Below, piece by piece: positions 14,761 to 23,387 of a DNA stretch of 52,098 bases. Every line of letters starts with the position of its first letter. The first letter of the stretch is position 1. This DNA comes from Clostridia bacterium (GTDB taxonomy: Bacteria > Bacillota > Clostridia > Oscillospirales > Acutalibacteraceae). The notes under the pieces were generated by a model. The model ran no database searches. It was not told the DNA's origin and saw only the letters and a list, made by a program, of their open reading frames with translations. The position numbers and the translations under genes are program-made. The DNA lies in assembly GCA_017629275.1 (NCBI GenBank), contig JAGBXM010000009.1:1-52098 (forward strand), given 5' to 3'.

Positions 14761-15444
14761 ATGCAGGAATTAGAACAGATATTGGGTTACGTCTTTAAAG
14801 ATAAAGCCTTGATGCTCCGTGCTTTGTCGCATACTTCATATATCAACGAGGTTAAAGACATTCGCGAGTCAAATGAACGGCTTGAGTTTTTGGGCGACTC
14901 GGTTTTATCGGTTATTGTTTCGGAATATATTTTCAGGAATTTCAAGCAGTTGCCGGAAGGTGAGTTAACTAAACTTCGTGCTTCATTGGTCTGTGAAAAA
15001 TCATTGGCGGCTTTCGCACGTGAACTTCAGCTTGGCAGATTTCTGTTTTTGGGCAAAGGTGAACAGCTGAACGGCGGACGCGACAGAGCGTCTATTCTTG
15101 CCGATGCTTTTGAAGCTTTGCTTGCCGCTATGTATTTAGACGGCGGTATTGATGTTGCCAAGGCACACGTTATGCGTTTTGTTAAGGATGAAATTCAAAA
15201 CCATACCGTTGAAGAGGCTTTTCACGATTATAAGACCCAATTACAGGAAATTATACAGAAGAATCCCGGTGAAGAACTGACATATTGTCTTGCTAAAGAA
15301 GAAGGGCCTGACCACGATAAATTATTTACGGTTGAGGTTCGCCTTAATTCCAACGTTATCGGTTGTGGTGTCGCTCACAGTAAAAAACAGGCTGAGCAGT
15401 ATGCAGCAAAACAAGCTTTGGAACTGATGGGACAGGAGACATGA
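14761..15444 (+). CDS. rnc: Ribonuclease III
   Basis: RNase III cleaves double-stranded RNA in rRNA processing and mRNA turnover. The 227-residue protein has the N-terminal endonuclease domain with signature ERLEFLGDSVLS (39-50; catalytic E42 and D46) and a second acidic cluster in DAFEALLAAMYLD, followed by a double-stranded RNA binding domain from about residue 155. AAGGTG precedes the ATG. The stop overlaps the radical SAM start codon (ATGA). Confidence 0.96.
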   Translation: MQELEQILGYVFKDKALMLRALSHTSYINEVKDIRESNERLEFLGDSVLSVIVSEYIFRNFKQLPEGELTKLRASLVCEKSLAAFARELQLGRFLFLGKGEQLNGGRDRASILADAFEALLAAMYLDGGIDVAKAHVMRFVKDEIQNHTVEEAFHDYKTQLQEIIQKNPGEELTYCLAKEEGPDHDKLFTVEVRLNSNVIGCGVAHSKKQAEQYAAKQALELMGQET

Positions 15445-16442
15445 GTCACGCCAATATTTCAATATTTGTGCCGCATCTCGGATGTCCTCACCAATGCAGT
15501 TTTTGTGATCAGGTGAGCATTTCGGGTGCTTGTTGTCAACCTAATGAAACTGATATAGACGAAGCTGTGAAACGTGCGGTGGAATCACCGCGGTATGACC
15601 GCGAAAATACCGAACTTGCTTTCTTTGGCGGTAGTTTTACGGCCATTGACCGCGATTATATGGTGAGGTTGTTATCTGCGGCTTATCGCCACGTTAAAGA
15701 TGGCAAAATCAGTGGAATCAGGATATCAACCCGTCCTGACTGTATTGACCGTGAAAATTTAAATATATTGAATAAGTTTGGCGTTACGGCTATTGAACTT
15801 GGCGCTCAAAGTATGTGTGATGATGTGCTTTTGGCAAATGACCGCGGTCATAATGCAGATGATGTCCGAAAAGCTTGTAATATGATTTTGGAGTTTGGTT
15901 TTGAACTAGGGCTTCAGATGATGACGGGACTTTATAAAAGTACGTTTGAGAAGGATGTTTTGACAGCTGAGGAAATTATAAAGTGTAATCCGCATACGGT
16001 CAGGATTTATCCTACAATAACTTTGAAGAATACAAAACTTGAAGTTTTATATTTAAGCGGAGACTATCAGCCGCCGTCTTTGGACAGTACGGTTGAACTT
16101 TGCGTGAAGCTTCTTAAAATGTTTGAAAAAAACGAAATAAATGTTATAAGAACCGGTCTTCACAGTATTGATACCGACAGTTATGTTGCAGGTCCGTGGC
16201 ATCCTGCTTTTAAGGAATTATGTGACAGCAGGGTATACTTAGAAAAAATAATTGCTTTATTGCCCGAAAAGGGTGAATATAAAATCTACGTATCACCGAA
16301 AGAGGTTTCCAAGGTGGTAGGCAACAAAAAGGTTAATTTAAACACTCTCAGTGGTTTGGGATATAAATGCACCGTGGTGGCGGATGACGGTATAAACCTG
16401 TCCGATATCAGGGTCGAAAGGATGAATAACAGTTGTTTTTAA
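15441..16442 (+). CDS. Radical SAM protein (Elp3/YhcC-like)
   Basis: The 333-residue protein has the iron-sulfur cluster motif CxxxCxxC at C15, C19 and C22 and an elongator-type radical SAM core: FFGGSFTAID near 65, ISTRPDCID near 94 and ELGAQSMCDD near 115. Unlike true Elp3 it lacks a C-terminal acetyltransferase domain. Homologues sit between rnc and smc in many clostridia; the reaction is unknown, although tRNA modification or radical chemistry on an RNA-related substrate is plausible. It overlaps rnc by four bases, and the smc start lies inside its last codons. Confidence 0.85.
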   Translation: MSHANISIFVPHLGCPHQCSFCDQVSISGACCQPNETDIDEAVKRAVESPRYDRENTELAFFGGSFTAIDRDYMVRLLSAAYRHVKDGKISGIRISTRPDCIDRENLNILNKFGVTAIELGAQSMCDDVLLANDRGHNADDVRKACNMILEFGFELGLQMMTGLYKSTFEKDVLTAEEIIKCNPHTVRIYPTITLKNTKLEVLYLSGDYQPPSLDSTVELCVKLLKMFEKNEINVIRTGLHSIDTDSYVAGPWHPAFKELCDSRVYLEKIIALLPEKGEYKIYVSPKEVSKVVGNKKVNLNTLSGLGYKCTVVADDGINLSDIRVERMNNSCF

Positions 16443-19400
16443 AGTCGATCGAAATACAAGGCTTCAAGTCCTTTGCCGATAAAACTGTTTTAAAATTCGG
16501 TAAGGGCGTTACCGCTGTTGTAGGACCGAACGGAAGCGGAAAAAGTAATATTTCTGACGCAGTTCGTTGGGTTTTGGGCGAACAGTCGACTAAAAATTTG
16601 CGTGGACAGTCTATGGAGGACGTTATTTTCAGCGGTACTGCTGACCGCCGTCCTCACGGCTTTGCCGAAGTCACGCTTGTTATGGATAACAGTGACCGCA
16701 GTTTGAATTTTGATAATGATGAGGTTGCGGTTACTAGAAGGTATTTCCGTTCACACGAAAGCGAGTATCTTATCAATAAGGCAGTAGTGCGCCTTAAAGA
16801 CGTTCACGAGTTGTTTATGGATACCGGTCTCGGACGTGACGGATACTCGATGATCGGTCAGGGTAAGATAGATACCATTGTACGCTCAAAGTCGGACGAA
16901 AGACGTGATATTTTCGAAGAAGCCAGCGGTATTTCGCGCTACCGTTACAGAAAGATCGAGGCAGAACGCAAACTTGCTTCAGCCGATGATAATATGCTTC
17001 GCCTGAAAGATATTATGGCGGAACTTGAGACCCGTGTCGGTCCGTTGGAAGAGCAGAGCAAAAAGGCCGAAAAGTTTATTGAGTTAGCTTCTGTCAAGAA
17101 GAAACTTGAGATTGGTCTCTGGCTTAATTCGTTGAATCAGTCGGGCGATCTTTTAAAGGCACAGGATAATAAGATTACCTTGGCTACCGCTCATTATAAT
17201 GAAGTTGAGAGTAAATTGCAGGAAATAGCCGCTTCTATTGAATCGGGTTCCGAGAGATACTCTTCGATCAATGTTCGTATTGATGAAATGCATCGAGCGG
17301 TTGCCTCTTTTGAAGAGGATATTACTCGTATTAACGGCGAAATCAACGTTCACAATACAACCATCAAGCATAATGATGAGACTATCGAACGTTTGAAGCA
17401 GGATATTTCCGAGCTTGAAAATTCGGATACGAAATCCAAAACCGAGATTGAGGAAAGACGGTCTGCAATCGAAGCTAAAAAAGCAGAGATTGAAAAACTC
17501 ACTGCACAGACCGCAGGCTTAGAGACCGAATTAAACGGACTCATCAGCAACTCTGAAGTTATTTCTCGCCAAATTGAGGATTTAACAAGAAAACTTAATA
17601 CATATTCGGCACATATTTCCGAACAGAGGGTCAAAATGGTAACTGCCCAATCTTCTATTTCAGAGATTGAAGCAAGAAACGTTACTTTGGATAATTCTAT
17701 TGTTGAAAAGACTGCCGAAAAAGAGAAGTTGGACAAGGAACTCAAAGATCTTCAGGAAATGTTGAAGTCGGCTGAAGAATTGGCCGATTCGGCTGCCAAT
17801 GCTTTGAAGGGCAGAGAACTTATTTTCGATTCGAGAAAAACCAAACTTGAAGAATATAAACAGGCGATGGATGATGCGCGTCTTGATATTGAAGACAAAA
17901 AGCGCAGAGTTGCCATCCTTGAAGAGCTTGAAAGAAATATGGAAGGACTCGGCGCTCCTGTCAAGGCGGTTATGCGCGAGGCAGAGCATGGTGTCCTTCG
18001 CGGTATTCACGGTTCGGTCAGTAAATTGATCGAGGTTAATAAGGAATATGCTATCGCAATTGAGACCGCTTTGGGTGCATCTTTACAGCATATTATCGTT
18101 GAGAATGAAAACGATGCAAAACGTGCTATAGAGTTTTTGAAAACTCAAAATAAAGGTCGTGCAACATTTTTGCCGATTTCGACAATTCAGTCAAGAGGTT
18201 TGGATGAAAAGGGACTTGAAGATAAATTCGGTTACGTTGGTATAGCAAGTGATCTTGTTGAAACCGATAAGAAATATTCGGAGATCATCGGCAACCTTTT
18301 AGGAAAAACCGTTGTAGCCGAGGATATTGATTCGGCTGTTACAATTGCCAAAAAGTATTCGTACCGTTTTAAGATCGTTACACTTGACGGACAGGTCGTT
18401 AACGCGGGCGGTTCGCTTACGGGTGGCTCTTTGACCAAGCATTCAGGTATTTTAAGCCGTGTAGGTGAGATCAAAGAACTTAATGACAAAATTGTTAAAT
18501 TGCTTGAAAAGTCGGGAACTTTGACCGACAATTACAACGCTGCTGCGGCAGAGGTCGCATCTTTAGAGGCAGAAATTCTTAACGCACGTTCCGAATTTAC
18601 GACCGCAACTGAGGATAAGATTCGTGTATCGGGTGAAATTAAACGTGTTAACGATCTTTTGGGCGAGTCAGCAAAATCGATCGAGGCTATGAACGGTGAA
18701 AAGTTCCTTTTGGCACACCGTACGACCGAACTTAATAACACTGTGGCAACTGCCAATGCCGAAATTGCCGATATCGAAAAGTTGAAAAATGAGGCGCAGA
18801 ATGAAATCGACGGACTGTCGGGTGGACGCGATACCGTTACCGATCGACGTGAAAAACTTTCTACTGATATTACCGACCTTAAGATCAGTATTATGCAGTG
18901 TGAAAAGGATGTTGAGGCAATAGAAAACTCTATTAAGTTACTTGAGGAAGCGATTTCTTCGAGCGGTAACCGCGGAGAGTCTTTGCTTAAAGAAATTGCC
19001 GGGGTCGAGGCTTTGTCTGACGTTGAGAGAACGGCTATTGCCGAACTTAACGCACAGATAGAGGAACGCAAGAAAGAAATTGCAGAAGGTAACAACAAGG
19101 TTAATGAACTTATTGCCGAACGTGACAGTTTTGACCGTGAGGGTCAACAGATGCGTCAACGTGAGCGAGACATGACTGCCGAACGTGAGAAGCTTAGTGG
19201 CGAGGTTGCACGTCTTGAAGAGCGCCGAGAGAACATGTTGCGCGAGTACGATGATATTATTAAACGTTTGTTTGATGAGTATGAATTGACCCGTACCGAG
19301 GCTGAACAGATAGCGGAACCGGTCGAGAATATTCCTGAAGCTAAACGCGAATTACAGGATGTCAAGGGTAAGATAAAATCATTGGGTCACGTTAACGTTG

Positions 19401-20011
19401 CTGCTATTGAAGAGTATAAAGAGGTTCACGAGCGTTATGTGTTTATGAAGGGTCAGATGGATGATCTTGAGAATTCACGCGCTGAACTTAATAAACTTAT
19501 TGACGACCTTACTTCGCAGATGAAGGTTAAGTTTACCGAAGGCTTTGAAAAGATAGGCAAGAACTTTACCAAGGTGTTTACCGAATTGTTCGGCGGCGGT
19601 CACGCGGAATTGGTCTTGACCGATCCCGACAATATTTTGGAAAGCGGTATTGATATAGTTGCTAAATTGCCCGGTAAGAACGTGCCGAGTCTTGAAGGAC
19701 TTTCTGGTGGTGAAAAGGCACTTATTGCTATCTCGATCTACTTTGCCATTATGATGGTAAATGCGCCTCCGTTCTGCTTCCTTGATGAGGTTGATACGGC
19801 ACTTGATGACATTAACGTTGAGCGTTTTGCGCAGTATATGACCAAGTCGCAGTTCGGAACTCAGTTTATCTGCGTTACCCACCGTCGCGGCACGATGGAT
19901 TCTGCAGATATGCTTTACGGTGTTACTATGCAGGAAAAGGGTGTTACCAAACTTCTTCAGCTTGACGTTGATGAGCTTATCAAGAAACTTAACATTTCCG
20001 AAAACAACTAA
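16433..20011 (+). CDS. smc: Chromosome partition protein SMC
   Basis: SMC condenses and segregates chromosomes as a dimeric ATPase ring with ScpA and ScpB. The 1192-residue protein has Walker A GPNGSGKS at 31-38, two long coiled coils (about 170-500 and 670-1010), a hinge around 510-660 with the GSLTGGS motif, and a C-terminal head with signature LSGGEKAL and Walker B FCFLDEVDTALDD. The start is TTG at 16433 inside the end of the radical SAM gene, with AAAGGA about ten bases upstream; the resulting N-terminus matches the family. Confidence 0.97.
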   Translation: MFLKSIEIQGFKSFADKTVLKFGKGVTAVVGPNGSGKSNISDAVRWVLGEQSTKNLRGQSMEDVIFSGTADRRPHGFAEVTLVMDNSDRSLNFDNDEVAVTRRYFRSHESEYLINKAVVRLKDVHELFMDTGLGRDGYSMIGQGKIDTIVRSKSDERRDIFEEASGISRYRYRKIEAERKLASADDNMLRLKDIMAELETRVGPLEEQSKKAEKFIELASVKKKLEIGLWLNSLNQSGDLLKAQDNKITLATAHYNEVESKLQEIAASIESGSERYSSINVRIDEMHRAVASFEEDITRINGEINVHNTTIKHNDETIERLKQDISELENSDTKSKTEIEERRSAIEAKKAEIEKLTAQTAGLETELNGLISNSEVISRQIEDLTRKLNTYSAHISEQRVKMVTAQSSISEIEARNVTLDNSIVEKTAEKEKLDKELKDLQEMLKSAEELADSAANALKGRELIFDSRKTKLEEYKQAMDDARLDIEDKKRRVAILEELERNMEGLGAPVKAVMREAEHGVLRGIHGSVSKLIEVNKEYAIAIETALGASLQHIIVENENDAKRAIEFLKTQNKGRATFLPISTIQSRGLDEKGLEDKFGYVGIASDLVETDKKYSEIIGNLLGKTVVAEDIDSAVTIAKKYSYRFKIVTLDGQVVNAGGSLTGGSLTKHSGILSRVGEIKELNDKIVKLLEKSGTLTDNYNAAAAEVASLEAEILNARSEFTTATEDKIRVSGEIKRVNDLLGESAKSIEAMNGEKFLLAHRTTELNNTVATANAEIADIEKLKNEAQNEIDGLSGGRDTVTDRREKLSTDITDLKISIMQCEKDVEAIENSIKLLEEAISSSGNRGESLLKEIAGVEALSDVERTAIAELNAQIEERKKEIAEGNNKVNELIAERDSFDREGQQMRQRERDMTAEREKLSGEVARLEERRENMLREYDDIIKRLFDEYELTRTEAEQIAEPVENIPEAKRELQDVKGKIKSLGHVNVAAIEEYKEVHERYVFMKGQMDDLENSRAELNKLIDDLTSQMKVKFTEGFEKIGKNFTKVFTELFGGGHAELVLTDPDNILESGIDIVAKLPGKNVPSLEGLSGGEKALIAISIYFAIMMVNAPPFCFLDEVDTALDDINVERFAQYMTKSQFGTQFICVTHRRGTMDSADMLYGVTMQEKGVTKLLQLDVDELIKKLNISENN

Positions 20012-20025
20012 TTTTGGAGGCTATA

Positions 20026-20940
20026 ATGGGTTTTTTCAGTAAAATCACTGCAGGTTTAAAAAAGACAAGGGAATCTATTTCAAATGCAGTAAATTCGGTC
20101 ATTTCTTCATTTACTCGAATTGACGAAGATCTTTTTGAAGAACTTGAAGAGATTCTTATTATGAGTGATATCGGAATGGTAACTTCCGAAAAGATCTGTC
20201 AACAATTAAGAGAACGCGTTAAAGAAGAAAGGGTTACCGAGCCTGCGGTTATTAAAGATATGATTCGTGACATTGTGAGCGATATGCTTAAAGGTGATCT
20301 CGAATTGCATATATCAACCAAACCTTCCGTTGTGTTTGTTATAGGTGTAAACGGTGTTGGTAAAACTACCACCATCGGCAAATTAGCTTCGCAGTTGAAG
20401 GCTTCGGGTAAAGAAGTTATTCTCGGTGCTGCCGATACATTCCGTGCGGCGGCTATTGATCAGCTTGAAGTCTGGGCAGAGCGCGCAGGTGTTGATATTG
20501 TCAAAAGCGCTGAGGGTGCCGATCCTGCATCGGTCGTATTTGATACTATTGCGGCGGCTAAGTCGAGAAACAGCGATATTTTAATATGTGATACGGCAGG
20601 TCGTTTGCACAACAAGAAAAATCTTATGAACGAACTTGCTAAGATGTACCGTATTATTAAGCGTGAGTTGCCCGATGCCGACGTTGAGACACTGCTGGTT
20701 CTTGATGCCACAACGGGACAGAATGCAGTAAATCAAGCCAGAGATTTTAAAGAGGTTGCCGATATTACGGGTATAGTTCTTACCAAACTTGACGGCACCG
20801 CACGTGGTGGTGTTGTTCTTGCGATTATGGATGAACTCGGTATACCCGTTAAATATGTTGGTGTCGGTGAGCAGATTGATGATCTGCAACCGTTTGACCC
20901 CGATTCATTTGCTAAAGCGATTTTCTCGGAGGAACAATAA
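20026..20940 (+). CDS. ftsY: Signal recognition particle receptor FtsY
   Basis: FtsY is the SRP receptor GTPase that delivers ribosome-nascent chain complexes to the Sec translocon. The 304-residue product is a compact NG-domain form without the long acidic A domain of enterobacteria: N domain about 1-95, then G1 GVNGVGKTT, DTAGR and TKLDG. The ATG at 20026 has GGAGG at 20016-20020. The smc-ftsY order is standard in Firmicutes. The stop overlaps the next gene by one base. Confidence 0.96.
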   Translation: MGFFSKITAGLKKTRESISNAVNSVISSFTRIDEDLFEELEEILIMSDIGMVTSEKICQQLRERVKEERVTEPAVIKDMIRDIVSDMLKGDLELHISTKPSVVFVIGVNGVGKTTTIGKLASQLKASGKEVILGAADTFRAAAIDQLEVWAERAGVDIVKSAEGADPASVVFDTIAAAKSRNSDILICDTAGRLHNKKNLMNELAKMYRIIKRELPDADVETLLVLDATTGQNAVNQARDFKEVADITGIVLTKLDGTARGGVVLAIMDELGIPVKYVGVGEQIDDLQPFDPDSFAKAIFSEEQ

Positions 20941-21527
20941 TGGACAGATTTATTGTGGCTTCTCATAATAAAAAGAAGTTGGCAGAACTTACCCGTATTT
21001 TAAAACCTATGGGATTTGACGTTGTTTGTCCGTCTGATATCCTCGGCGGAGTCCCCGACGTTGAGGAAACAGGAACTACTTTTGAGGAAAACGCATTGCT
21101 CAAAGCAAGATCAGCCTGTGAGTGCTCAGGATTTCCTGCGGTGGCCGATGATTCAGGCCTTTGTGTCGATGCTTTGGACGGCGCGCCCGGTATTTATTCG
21201 GCACGTTTTGCAGGTACGGGACTTGACGAGGATAACAATGTTTTGCTGTTGGAAAAGCTAAACGGTTTACCTGTTGAAAAACGCACAGCAAGATTTGTTT
21301 CGTGTATTGCCTGCGTTTTCCCCGACGGCCGTGAGTTTACCGTAAGAGGTGCTTGTGAGGGCTATATAGCAACCGAACCCCAAGGGGACGGCGGTTTCGG
21401 TTATGATCCGCTTTTTGTAACGGAATTCGGATGTTTTGGCACAATGACGGCAGAGGAGAAGGACAAGGTCAGTCACCGTCATAATGCTATTGTTTTATTT
21501 AAAGAAAAATTAAAAGATTATATTTAA
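20940..21527 (+). CDS. rdgB: XTP/dITP diphosphatase (RdgB/HAM1)
   Basis: This enzyme removes non-canonical purine nucleoside triphosphates such as dITP and XTP. The 195-residue length is normal. It has the N-terminal ASHNKKKLAEL substrate loop, ADDSGLCVDAL with the catalytic acidic pair, a GFGYDPLF segment and the C-terminal SHRHNA motif. GGAGG within the end of ftsY serves as ribosome binding site, and its start overlaps the ftsY stop. Confidence 0.95.
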   Translation: MDRFIVASHNKKKLAELTRILKPMGFDVVCPSDILGGVPDVEETGTTFEENALLKARSACECSGFPAVADDSGLCVDALDGAPGIYSARFAGTGLDEDNNVLLLEKLNGLPVEKRTARFVSCIACVFPDGREFTVRGACEGYIATEPQGDGGFGYDPLFVTEFGCFGTMTAEEKDKVSHRHNAIVLFKEKLKDYI

Positions 21528-21537
21528 GGTGAATTTT

Positions 21538-21837
21538 ATGTTGAATTCTAAACAGAGGGCACAGCTTCGCGGTATGGCTAACTCGTTGCAACCGATTTTT
21601 CAGATCGGAAAAGGCGGAATAGGGGAACAACTTATCCGTCAGGTCAACGAGGCTTTAGAGGCAAGAGAACTTATCAAACTTACCGTTCTTGAGACTTCAC
21701 CCGTTAAGGTACGTGAGTGTGCCGATACCGTTGCCGAAGCAACGGAGAGCGATGTTGTCCAGGTTATCGGTTCGAAGTTTATTCTTTATAAAGAGAGTAA
21801 AGAAAACAAGCAGATAGTTTTGGTCAAAAAGAAATAA
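21538..21837 (+). CDS. yhbY: YhbY/CRS1-YhbY RNA-binding protein
   Basis: This is a 99-residue CRM-domain protein that binds 23S rRNA precursors and assists 50S assembly. It shows LRGMANSLQPIFQIGKGGI with the GxxG RNA-binding loop, then the family's C-terminal IGSKFILYK segment. The ATG at 21538 is chosen because AAGGTG lies six to seven bases upstream; a GTG at 21529 overlaps that site. It overlaps nadD by one base. Confidence 0.93.
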   Translation: MLNSKQRAQLRGMANSLQPIFQIGKGGIGEQLIRQVNEALEARELIKLTVLETSPVKVRECADTVAEATESDVVQVIGSKFILYKESKENKQIVLVKKK

Positions 21838-22439
21838 TGGGTATTACTTTGTTTTTTGGCGGTACTTTTAATCCGCCGCACATTGCACACCGAAAGATGT
21901 TGGAAACGGTAGCAACTTTACCTGACGTGAATAAGGTTTTGGTTGCTCCGACCAATATTCCTCCTCACAAAGAAATACCAGGTATGTTTGCAACAAAAGA
22001 GCAGAGACTTCAGATGTGTCGGCTTTTGTGTGACGGAATACCCAATGCTGAGGTTTCGGATATCGAATTTCGTCGCGAAGGGAAGAGTTACAGTTTCTAT
22101 ACTTTGTCAGAATTGAAGGAACAGTACGGCAGCATTGCCATGTTAATAGGCGGAGATATGGTAACTTCCTTTACTACTTGGTTTCGTTTTGAGGATCTTT
22201 TAAAAATTGCCACGTTTTACGTTGTCCGTCGAAAAGGGATTGACAATGAAGATTTTGACCAAAGTGTTGAACGCTTGAGGTCTTTGGGTGGCGATTTTAA
22301 GGTTGTTGAGGTTGGTTTTCCTGAAGTTTCTTCGACCGATGTGCGCGAAATGATATCAAGGGGAGAAACGGCGAACTTGCTTGTCCCTGAAAATATTTGT
22401 CAATTTATAAACCGAAACGGTTTATACCGAAAGGGCTAA
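21837..22439 (+). CDS. nadD: Nicotinate-nucleotide adenylyltransferase
   Basis: NadD joins ATP and nicotinate mononucleotide to form deamido-NAD. The 200-residue protein has the nucleotidyltransferase motif FGGTFNPPHIAH near the N-terminus and the C-terminal SSTDVREMI motif equivalent to ISSTxIR. It is in the conserved yhbY-nadD-yqeK-rsfS cluster and overlaps yhbY by one base. Confidence 0.95.
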   Translation: MGITLFFGGTFNPPHIAHRKMLETVATLPDVNKVLVAPTNIPPHKEIPGMFATKEQRLQMCRLLCDGIPNAEVSDIEFRREGKSYSFYTLSELKEQYGSIAMLIGGDMVTSFTTWFRFEDLLKIATFYVVRRKGIDNEDFDQSVERLRSLGGDFKVVEVGFPEVSSTDVREMISRGETANLLVPENICQFINRNGLYRKG

Positions 22440-22446
22440 GAAGACC

Positions 22447-23013
22447 TTGGAACAATATAAAGTATTATTGCAAAAAAGACTTAATGAAAAGCGCTATTAT
22501 CACTCACTTTGCGTGGCCGACGAAGCACAGCGCTTGGCAGAAAAGTATGGTGCCGATCCGGACAAAATGTACCTTGCAGGTCTGCTTCACGATGTTACAA
22601 AAAATATTTCTGATGATGAACAGTTGCAAACCTTTGAAAAGTTTGATATAATGCTGTCTGTTACGGAAAAAGCGTCGCCGCAGATATGGCATGCAATGTC
22701 GGGCGCTTTGTATGTTAAGCACGAATTGGGCATAGATGATGAAGAAATAGTTTCTGCGATTCGTTATCATACCACTGGCAAGGCCGATATGACCTTGGCA
22801 CAGAAGATAATATTTGTTGCAGATTTGACGTCTGCCGACCGTAATTATCCCGATATCAACGAGATAAGAGCTGCTGCAGACCGAAGTCTTGACGAGTGTA
22901 TTATAGGTATTCTCAAGTTTACGATATGCAATATCGTATCCAAAAATATGCCGTTGCACCCCGATACGTTAGATGCCTATAATTATTTGATTACTAAAGA
23001 GAAAAGAGGTTAA
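22447..23013 (+). CDS. yqeK: HD-domain nucleotide phosphohydrolase YqeK
   Basis: YqeK-family proteins hydrolyse diadenosine tetraphosphate. The 188-residue protein has the HD metal site: H19, the paired H48-D49 in LLHDV, and a later RYHTTG histidine. The start is a TTG at 22447 with only a modest purine-rich site upstream. It lies seven bases after nadD and three before rsfS, the standard order. Confidence 0.91.
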   Translation: MEQYKVLLQKRLNEKRYYHSLCVADEAQRLAEKYGADPDKMYLAGLLHDVTKNISDDEQLQTFEKFDIMLSVTEKASPQIWHAMSGALYVKHELGIDDEEIVSAIRYHTTGKADMTLAQKIIFVADLTSADRNYPDINEIRAAADRSLDECIIGILKFTICNIVSKNMPLHPDTLDAYNYLITKEKRG

Positions 23014-23016
23014 AAA

Positions 23017-23382
23017 ATGGAAACCTTTGATATACTGAAAGTTGCCGCTAACGTCTTGAATGATAAAAAGGCAATGCAGATGGTTGCGGTAAAAATTGAT
23101 GATATTTCGGATATTGCCGATTATTTTCTTATTTGTACTGCGACTTCGAACACACATATCAGAGCTTTGGCCGATGAGGTTGAAGAAAAGCTTAAAGAAG
23201 CAGGGGTTGAGCCTAACCATATTGAAGGCAGAGCCTCTGATTGGTTGTTGCTTGACTACGGTACCGTTGTTGTTCACATATTCGGCAGACAGTCTCGCGA
23301 GTTTTATTCGCTTGACCATATGTGGCAGGACGGCGAACAGGTTGATTTGACGCAGATTTTGACATCTGCTATGGAGGATTAA
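23017..23382 (+). CDS. rsfS: Ribosomal silencing factor RsfS
   Basis: RsfS (YbeB, DUF143 family) binds uL14 on the 50S subunit and blocks subunit joining when nutrients are scarce. The 121-residue protein shows the conserved DYFLICTATSNTHIRALAD and GRASDWLLLDYG segments and HIFGRQSREFYSLDHMW. AGAGGT precedes the ATG. It follows yqeK as in most Firmicutes and is five bases from leuS. Confidence 0.95.
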   Translation: METFDILKVAANVLNDKKAMQMVAVKIDDISDIADYFLICTATSNTHIRALADEVEEKLKEAGVEPNHIEGRASDWLLLDYGTVVVHIFGRQSREFYSLDHMWQDGEQVDLTQILTSAMED

Positions 23383-23387
23383 GTTAA

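Noticed and set aside
18532-19098. Long minus-strand open frame inside smc
   Set aside because: Low-complexity Ser/Ile-rich translation, the mirror of coiled-coil codons; no start signal.
23383-23387. T-box leader for leuS
   Set aside because: Only five bases separate rsfS and leuS, and no T-box sequence is seen upstream.
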